From: an uncultured Poribacteria bacterium
GTDB taxonomy: Bacteria; Poribacteria; WGA-4E; WGA-3G
Assembly (NCBI GenBank): GCA_951828515.1
Contig: OX639992.1
Location: 2,396,217 to 2,460,216, forward strand
Direction: 5' to 3'
Length of the DNA: 64,000 nucleotides
The translations under genes were made by a program, and so were the position numbers. Positions 51,201 to 58,607 of this stretch are shown here, one piece after another. Position 1 is the stretch's first letter. Each line of letters starts with the position of its first letter. Under the pieces are notes generated by a model, which searched no databases, was not told the origin of the DNA, and saw only the letters and a list, made by a program, of their open reading frames with translations.

Positions 51201-53918
51201 ACCATAGTCTGACGGCGTTAAAGTCACCGTCTGCACTGTCTCTGCCGAAGTTAATGACACGGTTTCCACTTCCGTTGTCTGAGGTTCGGAGACGTACTCG
51301 TAACGCCCCGCACCGTTCTGACGAAGTATTGTGTTCCAGTGAACTTTGTAGAGGCTGAGTTTTAGGTCTCTTCCCGATGCAACTGCCATTGTCTCGTTGA
51401 CAGCAATGTAGTCGAATCGAAGCGGTTGGTTGATTTTTACGTCCCCTGTCGTTGTGCGTCGGAGCCCAACATAGTGCGAATATGGATGGATCACAACTCG
51501 GTGAGAAGCGGTGACAGATCTGCCACCGGTTTCGCTGATGGTCGCTATCAGAGTACCGTTTAGCAGAGCGGATGCTTTCAGCGTTTCAGGGACCGTGAAT
51601 TGATAGTAAGCCTTGCCTGCTGCATCGGTTTTGGCTTCTCCCAATCCGATTCTCTGTTTTTCAAAATTGGAGCGGGTGTTTCCAAACACAAACGAGTCCC
51701 ATTGTGTTGTACCTGTGTTGGGTATTGTGTCCTTCTTTACAAACGGAACTGCTTCCAATTCACAGAAGGCTTCCACTTTGCGACCTACTGCTGGAGGACC
51801 GAATAGATTAATAGCGGACACCTCAATGCCCAGTTCCTCTCCAAGTTTATAAGTAGATTTATCCGCTGTTACAGCGACTTTTATCCGATCAGGCATAAAT
51901 TCTTCAACCTGAAATTGGACTCTGCCAACGACCCGATCAGCGATCCGCATCTTAGCAATATAATTACCAGTCAGCGCGTAGTCAGGAATGGGAATTTGCA
52001 CATCACAGGCACCACTTTTGTTGGTTTGTAGTCTTAACTCTCGCATGATTCTGCCATTTGGAGAGAGCACTTCAATCCGCGCGGGAAGTGGTTTTGGTGT
52101 TACCTGCTTCGGTCCTCGAACAATTCCAGCAAGTTGGACGGTTTCACCGGGTCGATAGACGCCTCTGCTCGTGTAGAGAAACGCCTCATAACCTTTTTGC
52201 AAGTAGGCAGAGCCGGCAATGTTGAAGTCTGCTGTCGCGATTTCGTGCCGGTTGAGTTGAATGAAGGCGAGATCATCCTGTTTCGCGGCGGTAATCATAA
52301 ACGGTGTAAAGTCTTCTGTCTTCTCCGTAACATCTGTAAACTCGGCATATCCTGCCCAGTTCGTTGTCCCGTCGAGTAGCGTCTGGTTATTATCACTGAT
52401 AAGTTTGACCCGCGCTCTTGGAACTGGCGAGCCAGTAGCAAGTGATTTCACCCAAACGTATAGCCTATCTCCTGTACGTTTGGCAGTAATACCCAAATCT
52501 GTGATAAGCACCCATTGATGCGCGCTGTCCCACTCCCTGTGTGCGTTTCGTGCGACAACTTTGAAGATACCGACATGTTCGTCTGAGAGGTATTCCTCCA
52601 AGGAGATAGGGGTTGTTACCTCTTCGTTCAATTGGGACGGGATATCGAGTTCTTCTGCATGAATCGGTTTGCCTAAGTTTCTGCTCCAGCGACTCCATCG
52701 TTCTAATTTCGATACATAGATAAGATTGTTCGCGAAAACTTTTTCGATATTGAGTTTTACGCGTTTAATATTAATCGTTGCGAGACCTAAGTTCAGTTGG
52801 CCCTTTCTCGCGAGAAAGAAACCATCGCCGAGAAACCGGAGTTGGGGTCGGATATCCGGGATTGTCAGGCGGGTCATGTAATCTTGTTTTAAAACGGCAT
52901 CGTTTCGGGCTGTTAGACCGCGCCGAATCTTTAGTGTGTAGGTAGTGCGCCGCTTAAAGTTACCGTGAATCTGAACATTTCGATAGTCGGATGTCACCTG
53001 ATATGCGACTGCTGGTGTCAGTTCTATGTACGGCTTAATAGCGTCACTGAGTACCGGTGCACTGAAACTCACCGAAATATAAGGAGTTCCATCACTTTCC
53101 CATACGTCCGAATATGTTACGCCAAGTGTTCCTCTCCCTCGGAGTATGACCGGTGTAACACTTGCTTTTTCTAAACCGATCTTTCCACCTGTACATTTGA
53201 ACCCTTTTTCAATCTTAATCTTTATCTCTCGGTCTGCAGTGCCACGTTTTATGCGTTTTGTCTCGAATCTTACTGTCCGCGCTGTCGCTGTGTTGGTTTC
53301 AATCTGATATGGGATTTCTGTTTCGTCATCGAGTTCAATAGAGAGGTGTGCCTTTAAATCGACAATAGTTACAGGGTAATTAAATGCTATCGTCCCGAAA
53401 CCTGTTGCGTGTTCGCGGGCATCATCGGAGGTAAATTCCATGCGTGCTTGCTGGACCGCAAAAGGATCGGTGGCAAATTTGAATTCTTTCTGTCCGGTGA
53501 GTAGGAATGTCTCGGATGGGTTGAGTTCTGGTGTGAGTTGAACAGTATATTGTGCGGAGGGTGCTAAAGGTGCGTCTAAAAAGAAACCGACTCTATCGCG
53601 TGCGATCCAACGGACAGTGCCTTGGACAGCTGGCGTAAACCGAAGTGCCTCTGCTGGAACTTCGGTCCCGATACGCGACTTATCAATAATCGCCTCTGAG
53701 AGCGTAATCGAAAAATCGACCCATTGTGGGACCGCACCTTGTGGAGTGAAGGTCTTGACGCTGTATCGCGTCCGAGCACGCACGTTACCCTGTACAATGT
53801 AGAGGATACAGGCAGCAAGGAGTAAGGACATCAGCCCGATCACGCCTATTAAACTTTTTAAGAGCAAATTTCGGCTTCCAGATTTCGCCGAAAAATTTTT
53901 GGAGAGTTTGGCTGCCAT
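48213..53918 (-). CDS. Bacterial alpha-2-macroglobulin (large YfhM-type)
   Basis: A 1901-residue protein with a strong AGGAGG site. N-terminal helix (LIGVIGLMSLLLAACILYIV) may be an anchor or lipoprotein signal. Then come MG domains (YVWVKSLATGSPVPRARVKL, YTSRGVYRPGETVQLAGI), a bait region, and the thioester PHGCLEQTTSK near 1460, followed by the alpha-helical TED and receptor-like end. It traps proteases in the periplasm and pairs with PBP1C in cell-wall protection. Intact thioester implies function. In-frame repeats add ISDQQSASMAESRTQS near 1075 and SEKESGLQTAPTN near 1310. Confidence 0.93.
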   Translation of the reverse strand: MAAKLSKNFSAKSGSRNLLLKSLIGVIGLMSLLLAACILYIVQGNVRARTRYSVKTFTPQGAVPQWVDFSITLSEAIIDKSRIGTEVPAEALRFTPAVQGTVRWIARDRVGFFLDAPLAPSAQYTVQLTPELNPSETFLLTGQKEFKFATDPFAVQQARMEFTSDDAREHATGFGTIAFNYPVTIVDLKAHLSIELDDETEIPYQIETNTATARTVRFETKRIKRGTADREIKIKIEKGFKCTGGKIGLEKASVTPVILRGRGTLGVTYSDVWESDGTPYISVSFSAPVLSDAIKPYIELTPAVAYQVTSDYRNVQIHGNFKRRTTYTLKIRRGLTARNDAVLKQDYMTRLTIPDIRPQLRFLGDGFFLARKGQLNLGLATINIKRVKLNIEKVFANNLIYVSKLERWSRWSRNLGKPIHAEELDIPSQLNEEVTTPISLEEYLSDEHVGIFKVVARNAHREWDSAHQWVLITDLGITAKRTGDRLYVWVKSLATGSPVPRARVKLISDNNQTLLDGTTNWAGYAEFTDVTEKTEDFTPFMITAAKQDDLAFIQLNRHEIATADFNIAGSAYLQKGYEAFLYTSRGVYRPGETVQLAGIVRGPKQVTPKPLPARIEVLSPNGRIMRELRLQTNKSGACDVQIPIPDYALTGNYIAKMRIADRVVGRVQFQVEEFMPDRIKVAVTADKSTYKLGEELGIEVSAINLFGPPAVGRKVEAFCELEAVPFVKKDTIPNTGTTQWDSFVFGNTRSNFEKQRIGLGEAKTDAAGKAYYQFTVPETLKASALLNGTLIATISETGGRSVTASHRVVIHPYSHYVGLRRTTTGDVKINQPLRFDYIAVNETMAVASGRDLKLSLYKVHWNTILRQNGAGRYEYVSEPQTTEVETVSLTSAETVQTVTLTPSDYGEYRVRLQDIASHATAELGFYVSGWGNIPVSMEHPTRLELTLNKPAYRPGQTAKLYIKAPFPGTLLLTVEREKVLSYRTIVMKNNTTTLSIPVRYAYRPNVYLSATLVRAIPMEGAVTDKKSPLPARAFGVIPLKIDETRRRLSIEMWMSDQRSAISDQQSASMAESRTQSPHTESRRLTADNHSVTVLPNSEVTLAFQVHGRRSWQKYDVCIAAVDEGILALTDFKTPNPHDHFYRQRGLKTRSFDLYSGILPEIANVTDDSSTGGDAATTRQAELRKRLSTGSIRRVTPISLWSGFVKTDGNGRGTVQFKIPQFNGTLRLMAVAFASGDYGGTEAYLTVREPIVLTPTFPRFLAGGDKVRVPVTLFNDTGTAGEFTVELQASGDVRLLSASDLNPSETSPQGDSEKESGLQTAPTNIVGKLSIDKRVDAGAEAQVFFDILVQDAIGEANFNLAAHGNTQTTQLDVKIPLRSVAPPVTQTGQGVVRADEPVDFIFPSNLISDSSEFSLTLSPFPNIRFADSLRYLIRYPHGCLEQTTSKVFPLLYFSDLARSIEPMLATEDAVDHHITSGITRIESMLKSDDRFAYWPGGSYVNPWSSIYASHFLVEARKAGYEVADRVYDAMLNGLKTQAKFSPNMEDSNEAQEIRNKISLVTYAAYVLAAAGHPDRGTMHYLKNRGLSGLSDYSHFQLAGAFALSGELETALSMLPVSVAPTFNKGNGQRETGGTLNSPIRAQAIMLDVLAEVNANHPSIPMLVQNLNEAASEGNRWATTQENAFAFLALGKILKKQMDRNYTGTLTRNGEHFADFDATGICYTDKAWDGTRVQLSVKGEGSCYYYWSAFGIQRDSFIEEYERELQVRRRYFNKDGEERSGTFVHGELLIAEVNVKSLTANLENVVVVDMLPTGFEIENPRLESRAGIPWLKTQDFKPDYIDIRDDRLIFFGTFPRQRERKFYYALRAVTRGEFTLPPIVAEAMYDTTKSAVTGSTRIAVVAE
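49954..49982. repeat. Dispersed GTAGGAGCGGTTTGTAGCCCCGATT repeat, copy 3 (in the A2M gene)
   Basis: Matches copies at 139, 9085 and 56679. Read in frame it encodes ESGLQTAPTN, the same peptide type as copy 1. Confidence 0.65.
50719..50756. repeat. GCTGATY heptamer array in the A2M gene
   Basis: Five heptamers (GCTGATT, GCTGATC, GCTGATT, GCTGACC, GCTGATC) encoding SDQRSAISDQQSA. Confidence 0.85.
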
Positions 53919-54102
53919 CAGAAGGACCTCCTATGCTCTGGAGATTCTGTCTTTATAGATTTCCTACTCGGGGCAATTTTAAGAATTATTTGTGACTGAA
54001 ATCGTCCAGTCGCAACTCTTACTTTAGGTATTGCTTCGGCTTCCAGTATTGTGGATTAAAGGAACTCGAAAGTCACCCAGAATCTGCAAGTTACTCAGAA
54101 TT

Positions 54103-54216
54103 TATAGTAAACCTACAATTAACGACACACTTATGAAAGGCAGGGTTACAAACCCCGCCAGCGAAGGAGAAGTTTTCTGTTCTCTAAAGTGTTGCCTTGT
54201 TTTTCGGTTTTACTAT
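54103..54216. repeat. MITE-A copy 5
   Basis: TATAGTAAA..TTTACTATA with a diverged core (AAGGCAGGGTTACAAACCCC). It is followed four bases later by a MITE-B. Confidence 0.75.
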
Positions 54217-54219
54217 AAC

Positions 54220-54339
54220 AGGACTTACGCAAAATTGGTTTTCATGCCAAAATTGAGGGGATATTCCCGAAGAAAGCGCAATGAATTGCGCTACTACGAA
54301 CCAAAGACCGCACGAAAACGGGTCAACTGCGTAAGTCCT
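54220..54339. repeat. MITE-B copy 1
   Basis: Inverted ends AGGACTTACGCA and TGCGTAAGTCCT enclose 96 bases with a GCGCAATGAATTGCGC hairpin. A second copy is at 56659. Confidence 0.75.
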
Positions 54340-54441
54340 ATATAATTAACGGATATAAAAGTGCAGAAGATACTTAAATTCCAAGCACTCTTTATCAGCA
54401 ATTTTTATGCCAATCGAACTTTGGTTATTATGTTAAGCATT

Positions 54442-54588
54442 TATAGTAAAGTCAACAATTAACTATACACCCACCGGAAGGCGAGGTTAGAAACCTCGCC
54501 AGCGGCGGAACAAAACCCCACATTGCTGGCGAGGTTTCCTAACCTCGCCGCATTACAGAGTGTAAACTTAATTATGGGTTTTACTATA
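54442..54588. repeat. MITE-A copy 6, composite of two left halves
   Basis: Begins TATAGTAAA and ends TTTACTATA, but the right half is the reverse complement of the left half of other copies (GTGTAAACTTAATTATGGGT). The product is a near-palindrome of GGCGAGGTT blocks. Confidence 0.75.
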
Positions 54589-54780
54589 AAGTGTAGTCAT
54601 CAGGTTTAATCACTCCGAAAAAGGCGAAGAAGGTGTCTTTAGGTGACATTATGTGTTAATATAAACACATAGGGACGGATGTGGAAGTCCGTCCCTACAC
54701 ATAAAGCATTTTTGGATGTAGTATTTGAGCCAAGACCTGTTCTAAATAGAATGAACACTTTGATGCTGGCGCGAAAACTT

Positions 54781-56040
54781 TTAGAACCAGAATCGTGACA
54801 TCAAAATAATCTGGTCTGTGCCTTGGAGTTGGCGTAGTGTGCCTTTGTCTGTGATGGTATCATCGGAAACCCTGTGATCAGCGTTGGCGAGGTTTGCCCA
54901 ATAAAAGAGGGAAATTGCCCCGTTTTCGATAAAATTGTACTGAGCACTAAGTGTGACCCGTTGGCTTGTATCTCCCTTAACCGTTCGATCTGGATCGAAC
55001 AGACCGTATCGACCCGCAACGGTGAGTTGGGGGAAAATACGGTATTTTGCTCCGACGTAGTACCCCTTTGAATCAACAGCGTCTGGTGTGAAAGAGGCGA
55101 CCTCTCCACTATTTCCAAAATTGAATTCACCCTCGATACTCACACCTGCGTAGGAAGCAGTGAGAAATGCACCGATGAGTCGTTCCCAGTCTTCGCTTGG
55201 TTTTTCAAGTATTGCGGATACACCTGCTCGGATCGGTCCGAGTTGGGCACCAAGAGTTCCAAGCCCACCTTTCGCTGCGGTGTTGTTGGCGTTAAAAAAA
55301 GCCGCATTGTAGAAAATTCTTCCGGCACTTCCACCGGCTTCAACACCGACATCCCGTTTATTAGAACCAAGTCCGTATCCTTCTCGAACAAGGATGTTAT
55401 GGTCCTTCTGTTTGATAGCGAAGGGTAGTCGGAATTGCCCGACTTTGACATAGAGATGTTTTGGAATAGCATCTACCGTTGCAAAGGCATTCATCGTTGT
55501 CCCAACATTATTGGAAAGGGTAAGCCGAACATGTTCAGAGGCTTGTGCGTTGAACGTTACTTCTGCTTGCATGAGCAGAAATCTGTCGACTGAAGAATGG
55601 CATGAATTACATCCAGCGATGGCGTTTTCCTCTTCGCTGACATGTGTTGTCTTGATAAAAGCCGTCTGAAAATCAAGGGAAGTTGTGAGTCGCTTGACGA
55701 CCTCCTTGACTTCTTCGGTCACGGCTTCCATGTCGAAATCTTCGGGAAATTCGAAATAGTTCTCTTCAAAAATCTCGCCGACCCGATTTCGGGGTCCACC
55801 GCCAGCCGGGTCAAGATGACAAAAGCTGCACTCTTTCTTAAGCTCGGTCGCGAACTCAGGACGTGCCTCCACAACGATCGGAAAAAAAAGGCTGAGTGAG
55901 ATACTCGAAACCATGAGTGTGACCCATAGAAACCGTGGTATACCTCCTGATATACCCAACGATCTTGGTTGTGGGAGCGAGTTGTACTCGCGATTCCCAT
56001 ATTTCAAATATCTCACCCAGTCCTTGTCGTGTGAATTCAA
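54781..56040 (-). CDS. Outer-membrane porin with two N-terminal haem-binding motifs
   Basis: 419 residues from a TTG behind AAGGAG. A signal-like helix (FLWVTLMVSSISLSLFFPIV) precedes two c-type haem sites, CSFCH (near 70) and CNSCH (near 123). About 280 residues of porin-type beta-strands follow (YVKVGQFRLPFAIKQ, VSIEGEFNFGN), ending in SRFWF with a terminal Phe as outer-membrane barrels do. This suggests an electron-carrying head plugged into a barrel. Residues 11-30 come from a palindromic repeat, so the start may be nearer the signal helix. Adjacent is a P460-type lipoprotein. Confidence 0.8.
   Translation of the reverse strand: MNSHDKDWVRYLKYGNREYNSLPQPRSLGISGGIPRFLWVTLMVSSISLSLFFPIVVEARPEFATELKKECSFCHLDPAGGGPRNRVGEIFEENYFEFPEDFDMEAVTEEVKEVVKRLTTSLDFQTAFIKTTHVSEEENAIAGCNSCHSSVDRFLLMQAEVTFNAQASEHVRLTLSNNVGTTMNAFATVDAIPKHLYVKVGQFRLPFAIKQKDHNILVREGYGLGSNKRDVGVEAGGSAGRIFYNAAFFNANNTAAKGGLGTLGAQLGPIRAGVSAILEKPSEDWERLIGAFLTASYAGVSIEGEFNFGNSGEVASFTPDAVDSKGYYVGAKYRIFPQLTVAGRYGLFDPDRTVKGDTSQRVTLSAQYNFIENGAISLFYWANLANADHRVSDDTITDKGTLRQLQGTDQIILMSRFWF
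55970..55999. repeat. Palindromic repeat in the porin N-terminal frame
   Basis: The reverse complement of 25747-25771 type sequence; in frame it encodes GNREYNSLPQP ahead of the signal helix. Confidence 0.5.
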
Positions 56041-56061
56041 AAGATTGATTCTCCTTATTTT

Positions 56062-56631
56062 TTAGTCAAGTTCCGTAAAAACGTAATCGCTGTCTTCGAC
56101 TCGGGCATGGCATCCCCAACAGATCCCGTCTTGCGCTATGACGCTGAACTCAGCATCTGCCGCGTTTCGGACGTATTCAATGAACTTCCAATCGTTGTGA
56201 TCGGGGTCCGTGCCCGCTGTTTTTCGCATAATCGCGATAAGCCCAATATAATCCTTACCGGGACGGGTTGCTTCTTTTATGACGATGCTCCCATCCGGAT
56301 ATGGAAACTGCTGGGTCCCGTTCGGTGCGATGGTGTCCCGTGTTTGGTTAACGTAGACGTTTTTTGTCCCGTTGTGTGGGTCGCCACCAGGTGCAGGAGG
56401 GATAGGTTCTGCGTTTAATTTAAGCCATTGTGTGTAACCTGCCACATCATCGGGCAAACCGGGGAGTGCTACTACCGGTTCTTCGGGATGGGTAGATTCT
56501 TCCCAATTCGTGGTTTCTTCTTCTTCTTCGGATTGTTGGATAATTTCTTCCAGTTGCTTTTCGCTGGCACAAGCGGTGAAGAGTAGCGTTATCGCTAGGA
56601 CAGCCAGCAGGTTTCGTGTCTGCATTTTCAT
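56062..56631 (-). CDS. Cytochrome P460-like haem lipoprotein
   Basis: The start at 56631 gives 189 residues with a lipoprotein signal (LLAVLAITLLFTAC), an acidic Glu-rich linker, and a domain with YPDGSIVIKEATRPG, GLIAIMRKTAG and the haem site CWGCHARVED near the end, as in P460-type cytochromes. P460 proteins oxidize hydroxylamine or related nitrogen compounds, but many relatives have other roles. It lies 21 bases upstream of the cytochrome-porin gene, so the two are probably one operon. Confidence 0.8.
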   Translation of the reverse strand: MKMQTRNLLAVLAITLLFTACASEKQLEEIIQQSEEEEETTNWEESTHPEEPVVALPGLPDDVAGYTQWLKLNAEPIPPAPGGDPHNGTKNVYVNQTRDTIAPNGTQQFPYPDGSIVIKEATRPGKDYIGLIAIMRKTAGTDPDHNDWKFIEYVRNAADAEFSVIAQDGICWGCHARVEDSDYVFTELD

Positions 56632-56658
56632 GATGAATACCTCATTTTTTATCAACAT

Positions 56659-56748
56659 AGGACTTACGCACTGCCCCGGTAGGTGCGGTTTCTAACCGCA
56701 CCGAATCCTGTGAAAATAGGTGAAATTTGGTCATTTTGCGTAAGTCCT
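56659..56748. repeat. MITE-B copy 2, carrying a dispersed-repeat core
   Basis: AGGACTTACGCA and TGCGTAAGTCCT ends. Its core (56679-56708, GTAGGTGCGGTTTCTAACCG) is related to the dispersed GTAGG..GGTTT repeat found inside three genes. Confidence 0.7.
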
Positions 56749-56775
56749 ACAACAGATGAATTCTTATATTTTGTT

Positions 56776-56817
56776 GGTGAGATTTTTGGGAAACACATCC
56801 AAACAAAATACCTCACC
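56776..56817. repeat. GGTGAG..CTCACC hairpin with TTTGGGAAACACATCC core
   Basis: Related to the insert in MITE-A copy 2 (23262-23303) and a segment of pbpC (48144-48173). Confidence 0.5.
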
Positions 56818-57076
56818 TATTTCCAACTTAAGTTTTCAAGGTGATATTTTAACAGTGTAGTAAGTAACGAAGGAAAATTGTATTTTGATTACACAATTTA
56901 GTATACAAGAAAATAATGTAGATTTCAAGGACATCTACACGCCTCTATTTTCTTTTGCCTTTTTGCTTACTGTTACTGTATCATCAAAGTTTACGGATTG
57001 GAAACCCCCGCGCTTTAGCTGGGGGAGGAAAATCCGCCCTCGTGTGTGAGGCCACAGCGTTTTTTTGAAAAAACAC

Positions 57077-57202
57077 TTGACACTCTCAGCAATATGTGGT
57101 TTAATAGATGTATCACGTTGGCAGACATTCATAGCGTTACCACTTGGTAACGTGTCTGCCTACCCACTATGAAGGGGTTAAAGGCGTGATACGTGAAAAA
57201 TC
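57077..57202 (+). promoter_or_regulatory. Promoter and structured leader of the second tnpB
   Basis: TTGACA (57077-57082), 17 bases ending in TGTGG, and TTTAAT (57100-57105). The leader starts with GTATCACG (57110-57117) that pairs with CGTGATAC (57185-57192), 10 bases before the ATG. Inside are GGCAGACA/TGTCTGCC and CGTTACCA/TGGTAACG stems. The plan matches the leader of the first tnpB although the sequences differ. Confidence 0.55.
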
Positions 57203-58444
57203 ATGAAAATGACATTTAAGTTCCGTGCGAAGCCTACAAAAACAGAGGAGCAATGGCTCTTTGCCGAGTTGCGTCACCAGAAGCAGTTGCAGAACTATAT
57301 GCTCCAGATGCGTTCGCAGATGTGGGACTATGGTCGCAAATCTGTGTCGATGTATGACCAGATCAACCATCTGAAAGCCCTCCGTGCTGCGACTTCGCAC
57401 TATTCCGATCACTCCCAGGACATGCAGGTGTCTACGATCAAACGCGTTAGTGCCGCACACGATCATTTCCAACGCCGATGTCGCGAAGGTGCAGAGAAAA
57501 AGGGGTATCCGCGATATAAGCGTTCTGTCCGTTCGTTGACATGGGACCTCCGAAAATATACGAAAGTCCTTCGTAAAAAGACCAAGGATACAGAAAAACA
57601 GACGATACGGGTTCGTCAAAATCCTATCCGTGAAACAGGCACACGATATAACGGCTTGAAAGTGCCGAAACTCGGTGAAGTCAAAATCCGCCAACACCGT
57701 CGAATCGTCGGAGACCCGAAAGAGGTCACGCTGAAAAAGACGACACGCGGCTGGTATTGCTTTATCGTTTGCGAAGTGCCAGATACGATCCGTTGTGTTC
57801 CGAAGTCTGCTTGTGGCGTGGACGTTGGAACACACGATTTTCTGACGACCTCCGAAGGAAAAAAAGAGGGCAACCCACGCTTTTATCGAACAGCGGAACG
57901 CAAACTTAGCAAACTTCACCGCGCCCTGTCTCGCAAGACGTATCGGAGCAAACGTTGGTATAAGGCGAAGGACGCATTGGCAAAGCAAGCCGATATTGTT
58001 GCCTGCCAGCGTCTTGACTTTATTGCGAAAACTGTCTATGGTCTTTTCCACCATAAGGGTTTTGATGCTGTCATTGCTGAGAAACTTAAGCCCAGCAATA
58101 TGGTCAAGAACCGACACCTTGCCAAGTCGATTTCTGATGCGTCCTGGGGCATGTTCTTTGACTGGTGTCATTGGGTGGCAAAACGCGATGGTAAACATTT
58201 CCATCAAGTACCGCCACACCATACGAGTCAAACGTGTTCGCACTGCTGCCAGAAATCGCCTATTAAACTGAAGTTGTCTGAGCGTCTGTTCCATTGTCAG
58301 TTCTGTGGGTTGAAACTCGACCGCGACCACAACGCGGCTTTGAACATTTTACATAGGGCGGCTTGCGCCCTTCGTGGAGAGGTCTGGGATACCATCCTCT
58401 ATGAAACGAGAAACCCGTTGTTGCAACAGGCTTGCTGGAGCTAA
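57203..58444 (+). CDS. tnpB: TnpB RNA-guided nuclease (second copy)
   Basis: A 413-residue TnpB unlike the first in sequence. RuvC acids are seen in GVDVGTHD (near 211), VIAEKLKPSNM and LDRDHNAALN; the zinc finger is CSHCCQK..CQFCG. Catalytic residues are complete. The last 30 residues (ALRGEVWDTILYETRNPLLQ) run over the region expected for the omega-RNA. It probably acts in retention of its element. Confidence 0.9.
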   Translation: MKMTFKFRAKPTKTEEQWLFAELRHQKQLQNYMLQMRSQMWDYGRKSVSMYDQINHLKALRAATSHYSDHSQDMQVSTIKRVSAAHDHFQRRCREGAEKKGYPRYKRSVRSLTWDLRKYTKVLRKKTKDTEKQTIRVRQNPIRETGTRYNGLKVPKLGEVKIRQHRRIVGDPKEVTLKKTTRGWYCFIVCEVPDTIRCVPKSACGVDVGTHDFLTTSEGKKEGNPRFYRTAERKLSKLHRALSRKTYRSKRWYKAKDALAKQADIVACQRLDFIAKTVYGLFHHKGFDAVIAEKLKPSNMVKNRHLAKSISDASWGMFFDWCHWVAKRDGKHFHQVPPHHTSQTCSHCCQKSPIKLKLSERLFHCQFCGLKLDRDHNAALNILHRAACALRGEVWDTILYETRNPLLQQACWS

Positions 58445-58607
58445 CGCTTTTACAAGCCCCTGCTTTAGCGGGGGGTACTTGACATCAAAGAGGCAGATAC
58501 GGTTTCTGCTCATAAAAGCGGCGCGATTGAATGTCTTTACTGATTGCGACGCAAGCCGCGTGTGGACTTGCGGGACAATGCTGACCGCTATTAAAAAAGG
58601 AAAGATA

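Larger units (their letters stand above)
56990..58488 (+). mobile_element. Second TnpB-only IS200/IS605-family element
   Basis: Left end hairpin CCCCCGCGCTTTAGCTGGGGG near 57005; right end hairpin CCCCTGCTTTAGCGGGG near 58457 and terminal TCAA (58485-58488). The left limit is approximate. No TnpA. It lies between the P460/porin operon and ftsY. Confidence 0.7.

Noticed and set aside
57167-58330. A 387-codon minus-strand open frame opposite the second tnpB
   Set aside because: It mirrors tnpB codons, has no ribosome site and no recognisable domain; tnpB has intact catalytic motifs.
58374-58607. N-terminal extension of FtsY
   Set aside because: It reads through the right end of the TnpB element; a ribosome site precedes the ATG at 58608.
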